Of a stretch of 64,000 bases of DNA, positions 32,790 to 45,347 are shown piece after piece (the stretch's first letter is position 1; each line of letters starts with the position of its first letter). The notes beneath the pieces are model-generated. The model was not told the DNA's origin, searched no databases, and was given only the letters and a program-made list of their open reading frames with translations. Location: NCBI GenBank assembly GCA_029817715.1, contig JARUPY010000089.1, positions 620,001 to 684,000 on the forward strand. Reading direction: 5' to 3'. The position numbers were made by a program, and so were the translations under genes. The DNA is from Melastoma dodecandrum. Its lineage: Eukaryota > Streptophyta > Magnoliopsida > Myrtales > Melastomataceae.

Positions 32790-33720
32790 CGCGGCAGCAA
32801 AACCGGACCACGCGGCATTTGCGGTTGTGAAATCGGATTCGACTTTGGTTAGGCCCGAGTCGGAGGCTCCCGACGGGTCCTACTACCTCTCGCCACTCAA
32901 TGAGGCGATCCCTTTCACCATGAAGACAATCTGCTGTTATGAGAAGAGTGGCGCTGGGGTCGGAGACGCGCTCAAGAGATCGCTGGCGAAAGAAAGCCTG
33001 GGTGCATTATCACCCGTTGGCGGGTAGCATGGCGAAAAGCCCCCAGGGGAACTTCATCGTCGATTGCACAAAGAAGGTGTTCCCTTCAGCAAGGCGGAGG
33101 CAGATTTCGCGATGAAGGAGCTCGGGGACGTGAGGATCCCTAACCCGGATACCACTCGGTATCTCGGTATACAGATGACCCGTCGGAGAAAAACTTGCTC
33201 CAAGTCCCGCTGATGACAACGTAGGTTAAATAGTGCACCTCCAAAATTTATTCAACTTTTTCTTGCCATTTACGAAAATACGGCTAGTTAAAAAAAAAAA
33301 ACAATAGTAGTTATATTATCATATGCATTGCAAAGTGGACACGTCCTTCATGAAATTAATAAAAAGGGAGATGTATTTGTCTACGGCATGGTCGGGTGGT
33401 AGTTGTGTTATATGTTTGGACTTTTGTTAGAATGACGTGCCATAGCCACTCCTATCCTGTCCAATGGATGAACGAAGACTTCGCCTGCTCTATCCCCGAC
33501 AGATGGATAAGTGAATGTAATGAAGACGTGTAATAATCTCGCATTGACGACGGCTTGTTTAGGTGACGAGGTTCAAATGTGGCGTCGGGGCTTAGCTGAT
33601 GGTGTCGCAGGGGATGAACTTGGTTAACTCATGGCCGAATTCACCAGAGCAGACCCCGAATCGACCTCTCCCTTCCTCAGCCAAAGCACCCGACTTCGTC
33701 AAGATCGGGTGGGTTCGGTA
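32790..33720 (+). pseudogene. BAHD acyltransferase pseudogene
   Basis: The first part, 32790-33030, reads AFAVVKSDSTLVRPESEAPD and SYYLSPLNEAIPFTMKTI, closely like the start of the intact BAHD gene 2.4 kb downstream. A frameshift near 33000 moves the match (VHYHPLAGSM, GNFIVDCTKK) to another frame. After an intron-like gap the second-exon homology (VTRFKCG, then ADGV, MNLVNSWAEFTRADPESTS) resumes near 33560. It has frame changes and has lost the HxxxD active-site histidine segment. The rest of the gene is missing. This is a decayed tandem copy. Confidence 0.88.
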
Positions 33721-34337
33721 TCGGGGATCTTTCCCCCCGAGCCATGCCTGTTCATGCAGGAGGGAGAAGGGAAGAGTGGTGGTTGCCGCCTCCGGCCATG
33801 GCCACCTTCGAGGAGGAGATGGTGGTCAAAGGTTGAGATGGAGATTTTGTGACTTTCTAATAATGATTGAAGGCGTGTAAAATGAACATTATAAAATGAA
33901 ATCATGGATACGTCCCATAATTATATCCGAGCCACATTTCTATCCATCCCAATCCCATGGGCATCTCGATCGGAGTGGATATTATATTATATTGCATGTC
34001 CCCCCCCCCCCCCAATCTACTTCTTTTGTCCTCTTGTAGTTGCTTATTCTATTGCTGTAGTCAACGACTGTAGGATTGTCCCACGCGTTTCGGTAGGTGA
34101 AAGCGAATGAATGAAGCTCGAATGAGTTGGTCTAATATCACGAGGCAGCTACGTAGGTACCCAAATATCCATTTAACGGAGGGTTTCGACCCCTTTTCTT
34201 ATCGACCCCATGATTTCTCTTCTTCATCACGTATTACGACGATTTATACATTTTATTATACTCGAGGGTTGGTCGCATTTGGCGTTCGTTCACTCATCAT
34301 AACTCTCGGCTTCTTGTCATAAAAACTAAATAATAAA

Positions 34338-34378
<41 letters not shown>

Positions 34379-35007
34379 GTCACGAAACAGGCGATTATTC
34401 TCTTTCGAAATGAAGAATAATAATTTGCATGAAAATTCGACTCGCAAAAGTTGGTGGGTGGAGGAGGAGGAAGAATTTCCAATACGGGCGGCGCAAACGC
34501 TATCAATCTCTGACCGGTCGTTTGTTTCTCCAGCTACTATTCTCTTTGATCGAAATGTGTGATCTCACTTAATCATCGTGTATTCTTTATTGGAATGGAT
34601 TAGTCATGTAAACGCTGAAGTTATGAGATGTCTATCTGGTCCAGTCCTATCATCACTTGACCAGGAACATAAGCTTTTTTCTTAATTATGAGATTATACT
34701 TTTTACAAATGGCCGCCAACCCTCTCCTCATCCAAAATCGAAGAGTTCGTTGTTTTTTATTTGGAACGTGATTATATGATAGACCAAGGAGTATACACTT
34801 TTTGAACTTTAATCCTAGTTCTTTCTTTTAAGTATAATGTATTGTCACTTACCTATAACTCTGGAAATGAGATGTGAAAGTTTGTATGAACTCGACGACC
34901 TCACCAACTACGCGGGCATGGATAGCCTCCGAATATTATTTCATTTAGTATTCGTAGAAACTTCTCGGTCTACTTGGTTGGCGGGCACGGGGTGAGAACA
35001 CGAGCGC
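33721..35007. other. Intergenic DNA with simple repeats
   Basis: Holds a run of 14 C bases at 34000-34013 and an AT dinucleotide microsatellite at about 34341-34372. No gene is supported. Confidence 0.55.
34341..34372. repeat. (AT)n microsatellite
   Basis: About sixteen uninterrupted AT units. Confidence 0.95.
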
Positions 35008-35016
35008 TTATTTAAA
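35008..35016 (+). promoter_or_regulatory. TATA-like box of the BAHD gene
   Basis: TTATTTAAA lies about 130 bases before the ATG, which would put the transcription start near 35040. Confidence 0.5.
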
Positions 35017-35139
35017 GTGACCAAGTATCGGGAACTCATCCTCACACTCGTATATTGATCTACAACCAGATAATTTTTCTGGCGTTGTCGTAGGCTGTCG
35101 GAAGAGTTTCCTCTTCAGGTACCATACATTGTGCGAAAA

Positions 35140-36528
35140 ATGGTGGCGATAACCCTCAATGGAGGTATCATGACGGTGAGGAAGTCTGCGGCGGTCATGG
35201 TGAGACCCGATGGGGAGACTCCTAACGGGTTCTACTACCTGTCCAGTCTTGACCAGGCCATCCCCTTCACGATAAAGACTATCTACGCCTTCAACAGGTC
35301 TGGGGACGACCTGGGAGATGTCATGAGGAAGGCGCTCGCGAAGGTGCTTGTCCATTATTATCCTCTCATGGGGAGAATGGTTGTGAACTCCCAGGGGGAG
35401 TTCATTGTCGAGCTAACGAACAAGGGTGTCCCATTCGTGGAGGCAGTCGCCAACTGCAATGTGAACGTGATCGGCGATGTCAGGGTCCCGAACCCTGACA
35501 CGACCCGGAAGCTTGTTTACGACGATCCTGCTTCTACGGATATTTTCGATGCGCCCCTGTTGACTGTGCAGGTTTGCATTTATTCTCTGTTCTCACATTT
35601 CCATTCGTGCGTGCACAAGGAGATATAAAGTTGTGATGCATTTCTTGTTATTCTGTATTAGGTGACGAAGTTCAGATGCGGAGGTTTCACCCTTGGAATC
35701 GGCCTGAACCACAGCTTGGCCGACGGCGTCTCGGGGATGAACTTCATCAACTCGTGGGCCGAGATGGCGAGGGCCGAGCCCATTTCCTCCATCCCTTTCC
35801 ACGATCGTGCGTTGCTTAAGACGAGGGTGCCTCCTCAGATCAGTGGCCCGTATGACGACGTCGTGGACGTTATCGACTCATCCAACATGGAGTCGTACTA
35901 TCAAAAGGAGGAGTTGATTAGCCGATCCTTCCATTTCGACTCCAAGATGCTTGAGAAGATCAAGAAAATGGCCGTCATGGAAGGGAACTTGAAGAACTGC
36001 TCGACGTTTGCTGCTCTATCGGCCCTCATATGGCGAGCGAGGAGCAAGGCCTTCAACATGAAGCCCCACCAGCTGACCAAACTCCGGATCATGGTTGATT
36101 TCCGGCAAAAGCTTAAGGGACTTCCAGAAGGTTTTTTTGGCAATGGTGTGACCACGGTTGGTTGCGTCTGCACCTCAGGGGAGCTGACGGAGAAGCCCAT
36201 GTCCTTTGCGGTGGAGAAGATAAAGAACGCCGTCGCAACAGTCACGGAGGAGTACGTGAGGTCTAAGATAGACTTTGTGGGCCTGTACAAGCCGCAGCTC
36301 ACGTCGGTGGGGACATTGGTGATCAGCTCGTGGACGAGGCTGGCCTACGGCTGCTCCGACTTCGGGTGGGGCGACCCGACAAACTTCGGTTGCGGTGACC
36401 TGGCGAGGGAGCTGTGCGTGATGTTCAACGAGGGCGACGACAAGAACAAAAGGATGGCGGTCGTCCTCGCGTTGCCGGAATCCGTCATGGACAACCTCGA
36501 GAAGGCCCTCGACGAAATGTGCGCCTAA
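35140..36528 (+). CDS. BAHD acyltransferase, hydroxycinnamoyl-CoA type
   Basis: Two exons, 35140-35571 and 35662-36528, give 432 residues, a normal BAHD length. The catalytic HxxxD is HSLAD at residues 161-165, and the structural DFGWG is at 377-381. The intron lies at the Q codon before VTKFRCGG, the usual BAHD position. The early FYYLSSLDQAIPF and ALAKVLVHYYPLMGRM resemble the omega-hydroxyacid/fatty alcohol O-hydroxycinnamoyl transferase clade, which makes suberin and wax ferulates or caffeates. That substrate call is inference; related clade members act on other alcohols. The enzyme is cytosolic with no signal peptide. The frame is open nine bases further upstream but from GTG, so the ATG at 35140 is the start. 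A decayed copy lies upstream. Confidence 0.88.
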
Positions 36529-37702
36529 ATACTCGGTTATCAATCGGGTCATTACATCCGGATTCATTCTTTCCTGTCGTGTTTCATAAGGTTGTCGCAA
36601 TTTCATGTTTGGGGAAATCAATTCTGTCCCATGTTATTATTCTGTAAATGTAATGTTTCATCTCGCTGGATTTGGATAACGTGGCCATTCTTATCAAAAT
36701 AATAGAAAGTTTGAATTGTATTTTGATAGCACGGCATGAATGAGCCTGAAACCACACGACTATTCAAATGTAGAGACGAGACATCAACATACGTTCCTCG
36801 CGACATGAAAATGGAATTTAAATTATAAATAGATAGATACCCACAGCTAACTTAATAATTTCATAACCCAACCACTATATTATATAAATCTTATAATATT
36901 TTTGGACAGATTTACTCTCGTAAATCGAAAATTGTCTCTATTTGATAACGTTATTACTCGGAATGCTCAACATAAAAAATAAAGACTAGGTTGGAAACGA
37001 AAGCACATGTTGCTGGCGACGTGATATTCTACTCTCTTGGTCGGTGATTATGTAAGAAAGAGTTTGATGGGAAAGATGATATACGGTCCGAATTAGTTAC
37101 CTTAAAAATTCGAACACGACCGTATACTTTATATTTATTTTTATAATATATAAAAAGTTATACTTATAATTTATAATTTTTTTCAAATACATGGCATTTT
37201 CATTCTTTTTATTTTAAAATATAATTACTTAAAAGATTGACTTTAACTTAGAATCCATATTCATATCTAAGTGTTGATTTAATGTACATTTATCATAACA
37301 CTACAATAAAATATAAATCAACTTTTGCGACGGTCGTCCAAAAAAGTTTAATATTTTTTAATGATCATAAATTATTTTGTAATCAATTTTTAAATTTTCA
37401 GGTTATTCAATTTATTTTCATTTGTTAAAATTTATTTTTATCATGTATATAAAAAAGATTAAAAAAAATCTAAATTAGATCGAAAAAAGAGAAGATGTTT
37501 TCTTTCTAATTAAAAATATGAATAACGTAATATCACTACAGAAATTCAATATTCGAATATCAGTAGTGGTGTCTTAATGTACCTGTTAATTCCTATTTTG
37601 GGTGGGTCTGACTTACCCGACCTGGTCGTCGGACGATCATCGCAGATTGATTGTAGGGTCTTACGACTTCGATTTCAGGTCAAGGTTGATGGCGGTGAGA
37701 GG
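36529..37702. other. AT-rich intergenic DNA
   Basis: Strongly AT-rich from 36830 to 37560 with no open frame of interest. Confidence 0.5.
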
Positions 37703-37806
37703 AGGTTCCTTAAGACGGCCGTTTATGGTCGTCACTTCGGGAGGGAGGATCCTGACTTCACCTGGGAGATCGTAAAGCCGCTGAGGCGGGAGAACCCACA
37801 AGCTGT
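37703..37806 (+). pseudogene. S-adenosylmethionine synthetase 3' fragment
   Basis: The peptide [18 protein letters not shown] and then FTWEIVKPL ending in PQA matches the invariant C terminus of plant S-adenosylmethionine synthetase ([21 protein letters not shown]). An extra Arg codon interrupts YGHFG and the normal stop after PQA is missing. Only about 35 codons remain, without the rest of the enzyme, so it is a relic, perhaps of a processed copy or a transposon capture. Confidence 0.8.
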
Positions 37807-38266
37807 AAAACCGACTTGGCCTATTATCTCGCATTTCCATCCAAATAATTCGATAAAACTCAGCCAGAATCTGGCTTCTGGCTTTTATCAAGCACCTCCT
37901 GTTTCTCGCATCTCATTCTATTCCTTGACTTTAAAAACAGCAGCCAACCCTGGAAACAAAAAGCTCTCATCAATCTGGAGGCATCAAATTCTACTTTCTT
38001 CCCCGTAACCTTGTCGGAAGCACCATATATTTGCTCTGACCTTTTGATCTATATCCAGCAGGATAATAGAAATAAGTACGTAGTTTCGAAAGTATCATGA
38101 CAACCAAGAATCAGTTACATTACATAGATCGACAAACAATCCCAAATATTACAGCAGTACAGACCATTTACTTCTACGCCACATACAATCTCAAGCTTTT
38201 ACAGGTACACAAACGATTCTCTTTTATTCTAAAAGGCAATGGAAATGCAGATATGTCCTCAATGCC

Positions 38267-41200
38267 TTAGCTCGATCCATATTCCAGCATCTCCCACCTG
38301 AAGGGACGGAATATGTAGAGGACTTCCGGGCAGCTCTTGAATAGGAGAGCTACACATACGCAGACAGCAGCTATTGCGACCATGGAAAGCATTGTGGGTC
38401 GGTACAGCAGCGACCTGCCTCTCAATCCATAAGTCAACTTCTGAGTGCACTGCCTGCAGCTCTGCTGACTGGATCCATGTCGAAGGTTCCCTATCTCGAG
38501 ACTCGCTGATGGTCCTTTGCTTTGCCTCTGGTCAACACTTTCCTCGGGAGCGACACTTGGAATGTCAACAACCACGTGCAGAGGCCGGTTTCTCTTGTTT
38601 ATCTTCTTTTGGACAAAGTGGATGTATGAATAGTGACCACGCAGACGGGCATAGTCTTCCGGAGTAGACCCTGTGCTGTCATGAGCTGTCCTCCATGCTT
38701 CCACTCCAACCTAAGCCATCAAATTGACAAGGAGGCACAAAAGATAAACGAGCAATGGACGCTTAATATATTCACCGTATACTCATGCAGCATAAGCAGC
38801 TTACCAATCCAGGATCATCGGTTAAAGCATCCAGCATGGCTTCCGAACCATCCTTGCTCGCTGCAATGTGAAGCGGCGTCAGCCCTGCTGGGCCAGCAGC
38901 ATCAGGTCGGAACAAAAACTTCCCAACACTTCCATCGTTGAAAGACTGCATTTCTACCCCAACTCTCTCGGATACACTCGGTGGCACATATCTCAGCAGA
39001 AGATCAACCAAAGGCCGAGAGTTTCGTCTAACGGCCCTGTGGACAAGCCCCAACTCCAGAACTGCTGCATGGATGGAAGGTTGATCTCCTGTGCTAACAG
39101 TTCCATCGAACAGAATATCCAGGAGCTTTTTCAGCACAGCGCACCAATTATAATCCATGGAAAAGTGAACGAGCCATTCAAACCGACTAAATGAGAAAAG
39201 TTCGGTATTTGGGTCCAGATCGCCCAATCTAGCCCTCACTCCATTTCGGTGTAGGATCCATCCCATTTCATTTAAGAAGTCCAATGCTTGGTTTTTCGCT
39301 GTCAACTTATCAGTTCCATGGGCATCGTCATCACTTCCAGTGAAGTCCAGAGCAACCTCGAGGGTTCGGATCTCCGAACACACATCTTCTGATGATACTA
39401 TGAAAGGGAAAAAACTACCAGGGAAACCGCTGTCTTCAATCTGGATAGGAATGAATGAACAAATGTTAGGTCAAATACCCAGGAGAAAAGCAAAAATGAA
39501 CCATTGGATCAGACAATCAAGGGGCTGTCAAAGAGACGTGTGATAGTGAAGTCTGTGCTATCCAGTGACAGAACAAACTTCTTTGCCATGCCGTCATACC
39601 TCAATGAATCCCCTTCCAGTTAATGCAGGGATAGAGCAGAAAAACTTGACACTCTGCATCTCTTCTCGCGCATCTTCATCAGCATTTCCATCAATGAGTT
39701 CTTCAACTGCTTGTCGGATCAGATACTTACCTTCCAAAACGCATAATAATCTAGAGAAAGGAAAATGGAAAAAAAGAAGAAACATCGATAGATTACATTT
39801 CGCTGCACGGAAACTCTAAGAATGAACTGACAAATTAAGAGTGATTGCAGAGAGATTATGAGCTTCACCTAGTTGCTGGCTGGCGGAGATTGAAGCCCTT
39901 GACAGAAAATTCAGCCCTTTCAGAAACAGAGACAGCGATAGGCCTGATGCTTGCTATTGAACTACAGCTCATACTCATGAGAGGTAATGATGTCTCTATC
40001 AACACTTTACCTACAAGGTAGATTATTCTAAGACAAGAAAACAATGACCACCTTCCCATCTGATCACAGTCAATCATGGATTAGACAAAAGAACCTTCAT
40101 ATATCAGAGCCATTTGATGTTGGACCTGGATGTACATCCATCCGCTCTTCCAGAAGATGTCCTCAGAGAAATCCAGAAGCCTTCTTAAGCAGGAACTTAG
40201 ATCGTACAAAAGCTAAACAACAAAAAGTCAAAATTGAAACCGGAAACTCGCTTTGATGATATCAAATTTACATTTTGCTGGCTCTCAAAATGATCTTACC
40301 TCTTCCCAAGCATCCTCCTCTTGACGAAGATAGATGGTGAGAACAATGCAGCCCGGCCGGATGTGGCTCTCAATGTCGGTAGGACTGTGAGATAGCCAGT
40401 CCAGTATCTACAATAGGAAGATACTATATTAGTCAAATCACTAATTCATTACTGTAATCTGATAAAACACTAGCTCGATTAATTTCTCACGTACCTGTGA
40501 CCGTAGGAGAAGAGGGAAATCATTAGGCTCTTTTCCGAATAATTTAAAGACAATTCTATCCGTCCGGCCCTGAAATAAAACATAGTAATTATGCGGATAA
40601 AGAAGTTTGACTGGTATATTCTACTATATGCATCTAAAAGCCATTCCATGTGTACATCTTTAAGATGATGTATTTTCTTGAAATCTCAATGGTAACAACA
40701 CTCGTCAAGCTTACCTGAGTTTCTCCACTAGAACTGGAAGGTGATTGTGCAGATACTGAATCTGAGGTACCACTCGTCTGAGGTGGACTAGACTGATGAG
40801 AGTCCTGTAGCATCCATTGCGGACAAACAAGAGAACCATCAACCATTGCTCCAGGTACCAGAGATCTATCCAATTCATCTGTCCCATCGTCAGTGTCTAT
40901 GTAAACATCATTCAAATCAAAATTATTTAGCTTGCTCTGGCCCGGAACGACGTCACTGGCATCTGCACAAAACAGAAGAATTACAAACTATTATATACTC
41001 TAAAAATACCATAATCGTTTTTATTGCATCATCTGTTATTATCTTACTTGCTATCACTGGCGAGGAAGGTTTCGGTGGCTGGTTGGCCCGTGAAGGTCCC
41101 TCGTTACCCTTGGAGAGAACAGTTGAGATAACTTCAGATTTTTCAGGAGCAGTTTGCCCGCCATTTAGAATACCTTGTGATTCCGGCAAAGGCCCCGATA

Positions 41201-42701
41201 TGTTCTTTTTACTAGGACCACTGTGGTTATTAGCTAGGCTCCGAAGTATATGAGTCAGTAGATCTTGGTCTGGAGCTACTTGTGATTGATTAGCTGCAAT
41301 TGCACAAGAACATAAACAGAATGGTCCAACTTCAAACAAAGCATTCAACACTCTCGTCAAGCCAAGTGAACTTTTACTTTAACATTATTGTCTTAATTAC
41401 AAGCAATTCGACATCTCTATCATCTTCGCTAATTAATGAAAAGTCACTTCCCAGAAAGAAAGAAAGAAGCTCGTTAAAACATGGCTGACCAGTAAACCTG
41501 TCCAAACCCAATATGATTATCTGCATCCACGAGTTCACTTTACAATCGAATTGCACGTTCTGCGGGACACTTTCTATGAGACAAGCAACAAACAGACCTC
41601 CTTATGAGAAGACAAACATTTACAATCGACCGTTCCTCAATCTATCTGAAGCCACGGCATTCCTTTTGACATGATAAGTAAGAAGAAACGACGGACGACA
41701 GTAAATTAAGAATTTCTTACTATGCATGGATGACAGTATCTTCAGTAAGCTAATCAGTAGATAACTACTTGTTTGGCCATCATTTTGAGTATTTGCACTT
41801 GGTGTAGATTCAGGGATAGTCTTCCTTCTCCGTTTGTTATGTCCAGCTAGACGTCGACGACAACTCCGTTTCCCTTCGTCGAATTCTGGCAATGCATGAA
41901 ACCTGTATCCGTAGATAGATAATGGGAAAATAACTTAAAACTTTCTGAATTAACAACATAAAAAGAATATAACAGTAAAAAGGCTGATATCTTCAATGTT
42001 TCAAATAACAGAATTTTTCGAAAAGAGTTTATGCTTAGAGAGGGACTGAAGCTAATGGGGAGCAAGGAATGAAACAAAGGATCACATTGGGGCAACATAA
42101 TAACAACTATGTAGCCTTACCGACTGCACTGCTGACAAAAACGCTGTAGTATGCCTCCGACAAGCGCCTTGCTTGATTTGGAATGGATCTCACAGACTTT
42201 ATGCCGCCTGTGGTAGTCCTTTTCACTACTCAAATCAGCTCCACAGTTCTCCACCTGACAAAGAGCACGACTAGAGGAACCCCCAGCTACCTTGGCCTTC
42301 TTTCCGTGGTTCCTCTGGCAATCACCCGCATCACCCCTGGCAATAGGTAAACCCTGCCCACCAAGCTTCAAGGACAGCCCATTCACCATACCATCAGTAC
42401 CCTCACCATCAACCATAACAACCATCCTATTTTCCCTCCCTCTGTTCTCGGCCACGGGATTCCTTTCATCTGAGCAAGACGACGAACAGTTGGATGAAAT
42501 CCCGAGGATGGAGACCCCATTGTCCACAGGGAAAAGCTCGTGGCCACGGTAATCAGTAGCGACCACCTGATTCAAAGGCCTGGCGACAAAGAGATCGCCG
42601 TCCCACTTCCAATCGTTCAAATCCCAATTTAAGCTCCTCTTTCCCGCGACCGGCCCCACCCTGTAAAAGTGATGCGCTGGAGGCTCGACCCTAGCGTCCA
42701 T
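38267..42701 (-). CDS. SPL1: Large SBP-box transcription factor, SPL1/SPL12 type
   Basis: Eleven exons join in phase on minus to 976 residues: 42701-42121, 41902-41721, 41293-41048, 40962-40715, 40569-40495, 40407-40300, 40212-40095, 40010-39869, 39750-39600, 39440-38805, 38710-38267. The start MDARV sits before [18 protein letters not shown], the N-terminal mark of this group. The SBP zinc domain spans about residues 148-222 and the first intron splits it after FCQQCS, as in all SBP genes. A long middle region has the conserved [14 protein letters not shown]. Ankyrin-like repeats follow ([20 protein letters not shown]). The end has a hydrophobic segment, [18 protein letters not shown] near residue 930. 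It binds GTAC-core DNA. This large class has no miR156 site that I could see. Arabidopsis SPL1 and SPL12 act in heat tolerance of flowers. Confidence 0.95.
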
Positions 42702-44718
42702 CCAAGCCTCAACCAACCCAAGATTCTATAAGGATGCTTCTTCCTACTTCCTGCCCAGTAACAGAAAGATCGTGCCCCCAGAAAACCACGCCTAAAGAGG
42801 AAAACTAATTCCACCCCCCGAGAATCACATCACATAACCCAAAAAGGAAAACCAACCACGGGGAGCCGTACCTAATCCGCCTCACTCCTCCCCCAGAAAT
42901 CAAGAAACAATACGAATGCAACCCCGCGATCCAAATTGAGAGCCACCCACATAACAAATCACAACTAACCCACCATCCGGGTCATCAAAATCCCAACTCG
43001 ACAACCCCAGCCCGTCGCGAAACCAGAAAACCGATCCTTCCCCGAGACGAACGGTAGCGGACGAAGACAGACCCGCGAGTCGGCACGACCGTCGGGAGGG
43101 CAGCAAATCAGAGGGCGTCGGTCGCGGGGATTTCCGGCGGCTGCAGCAGGAGGAGGAAGTGAGAGAAAGAGAGAGCAAGTTGTGCTCTTTGGAAAGTAGG
43201 AGAGAGAAGGAAAGGGAGAGAATTTATGGCTGTGTTCGCGTGATGTTGATGGGGAACGTGTTTCTTACATTGGTTTGACGGTGACGATGGTGGAAATGGG
43301 GGCAAGTGCAAGAGAGCAGAGAAAGACAAAAGGGGTTTTACAGTGTGAGTTCGAGTTCAGTTGGGCTGGGGTCCATCTGGTTCGTAGGTTAGGGTTGATT
43401 AGACTTAGTAATACAGATGTGGTTAGGTTTAACATCTGTTTAGAGGACGGGGGTTTAGATCGGGCGTGATTAATAATAATTAAAAGAGAAATACGACTAT
43501 GGAGCATTCTTCCTGAATGATTCCTTTCCGTTCAATTCAAACCAAGACGTTCCACAACATGAATCCAGCCAGGACTTCAGTTTTTCCTAAAAAGTGGTTC
43601 CAACGGTGGTTCAGAACAAAGTCTTTAGAGCATCCGTCCTGGAAATAAAATAATGATTTTTTTTTACGCATGCACTTGTCAATTAAGATTTGTATTCAAT
43701 TAGGGTTGTGTCCAACCGTCGGTAAGTATTTGTCGTTTTAAATAAATGAACAAAAGAAAAGATACGTATTAGTAGTAAAGACTGAAGGGTACGGGAACAT
43801 GAGCCGTCGTTGTCCGAGATTGGATTGCGGCGACCCCAACACGGATTGGTAACATGGAAGCGCATGTGGGTTTGCCCGATTTCCTCCGTCCACGTGTCTA
43901 TCTCTCTTTCTTTGTTATTATTATTTTATATTTCACTCCTTGACTTATCGTTATCTTACGCGAAGAAAGAAAGGGTTAAAAAAACAAAAAAAAGGAAAAA
44001 CACACGACATGACGAAGACCAATTAATCTCCTCCTGATTATGTCATTCCACTTCATCCTTAATGTAAACACGGGATTAGCGTGTTCCAACTTATTCGACC
44101 GACCGTGACGCTGGAGAGACCATGTCGTCGTTTCTTCGCGGAGGATTAAAAAACATTCAGTAGTAGCTTATTATAGTCGCGTGCCGTCATGAGAAGGCAT
44201 GAAACATAATACCATATGTCAGCATACTATTTTTTTTTTGTCTGCTTTTTGAATCGCTTTTATTGTGGACATATACTGTGTGTGTGTGTCCCGATCGAAT
44301 CCCAATGATATTCTATTTTAGTGGTTTCTCCATTACTTGTGTCCTCTTTTTTGTTTATAAAAAGAACGCTTTGTTTATTCAATGGTGCTAGTATATTATG
44401 TGTGTGATATACAAATCTCAGAGGGCACACAACACCATTCCTCTCCACTCCACTCCACTTTTATGACAAAGAACATACTCAAATGAATAGACAATCACCC
44501 ACGTTGTTGGTCTAGTAGTAGTCACACACCTCAAACCCCCCCTTTTGTGATTTGCACCGAACAAAAGAAAAATAATAATGTTCTTCACTTTAAAAAAAAA
44601 AAATAAAAGGTGCAAGTGCTACACAATTTCCCTATCCTTCCACGAGTGATGCCAACTAATCGCAATTCACATCAATTTTGGGTTACTCGTGGCAAATGTA
44701 CCGAGGGCGTTTGAATGG
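42702..44718. other. SPL leader/promoter and intergenic DNA
   Basis: On minus, 42702-43240 is probably SPL leader with a GA-rich tract near 43160. The rest holds only short overlapping frames and small GT and AT repeats; no gene is supported. Confidence 0.45.
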
Positions 44719-45347
44719 TGTTCGCACATGAAGTGATTGCTGGATAAATCGGATTCAAACACGTCAAAAATTTCTAACATTACGAGAAATTGATACTCGA
44801 AGGTTCGTTGTGTAGTCGCCCGTATGAATGAAGAAAGAAAGGAGAAGGCAGCAGACAGACCCCCTTAAGCGGAAGCACTTACGGATGCTGGAATGCTTGA
44901 AAAAAAAAACAATATGTCCGTATGTAGAGATGTGTTCGTATACAATACATAAGAACAACTATGTATACTAGGCTAGGCCTATGTATGTACGGTTATGAAA
45001 TATTATTACGTATCCTGCCCGTCTTCATGTAATATCTCCTTTCAATTTGAATAATTTTGGCAACGATTTCATTCCATGTCTTGAGATCGTCCGAAATCTT
45101 CCCATAACAGCTATAGATCGACCGGATCGCCCACTAGCCTTCACCGCAGAGTTTTCTTGTTCATCCAGTTGATTGTCGCTTAGTCACCTCGTTGACCCTC
45201 GTTGCTTGATAACTGCTTCGCCCGCAAGCCTTCGCTATTTCCACAGCCACCTTAGTACTGGGTTTATCGTACTTCGAGCCTGCATTTTAGATTATTAATC
45301 CACATATGACGCCGAGATCTGTAACCCATAATTTCTGTTGCTAAACA
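44719..45347 (-). repeat. LTR-like dispersed repeat, copy 2
   Basis: Inverted relative to copy 1. On minus it starts TGTTTAGCAACAG and ends GTGCGAACA. The flanks AATGG (44714-44718) and AATGT (45348-45352) agree in four of five bases, a worn target duplication. It shares the GCGAAGGCTTGCGGGCGAAGC core and the CATCCGTAAGTGCTTCCG block with copy 1. Confidence 0.75.

Noticed and set aside
35131..35139. Upstream extension of the BAHD start (three extra codons)
   Set aside because: The upstream codon is GTG, not ATG; the first ATG in frame is at 35140.
38267..42701. miR156 target site in the SPL gene
   Set aside because: No complementary motif was seen in the last exons, and the large SPL1/SPL12 class is known not to be targeted.
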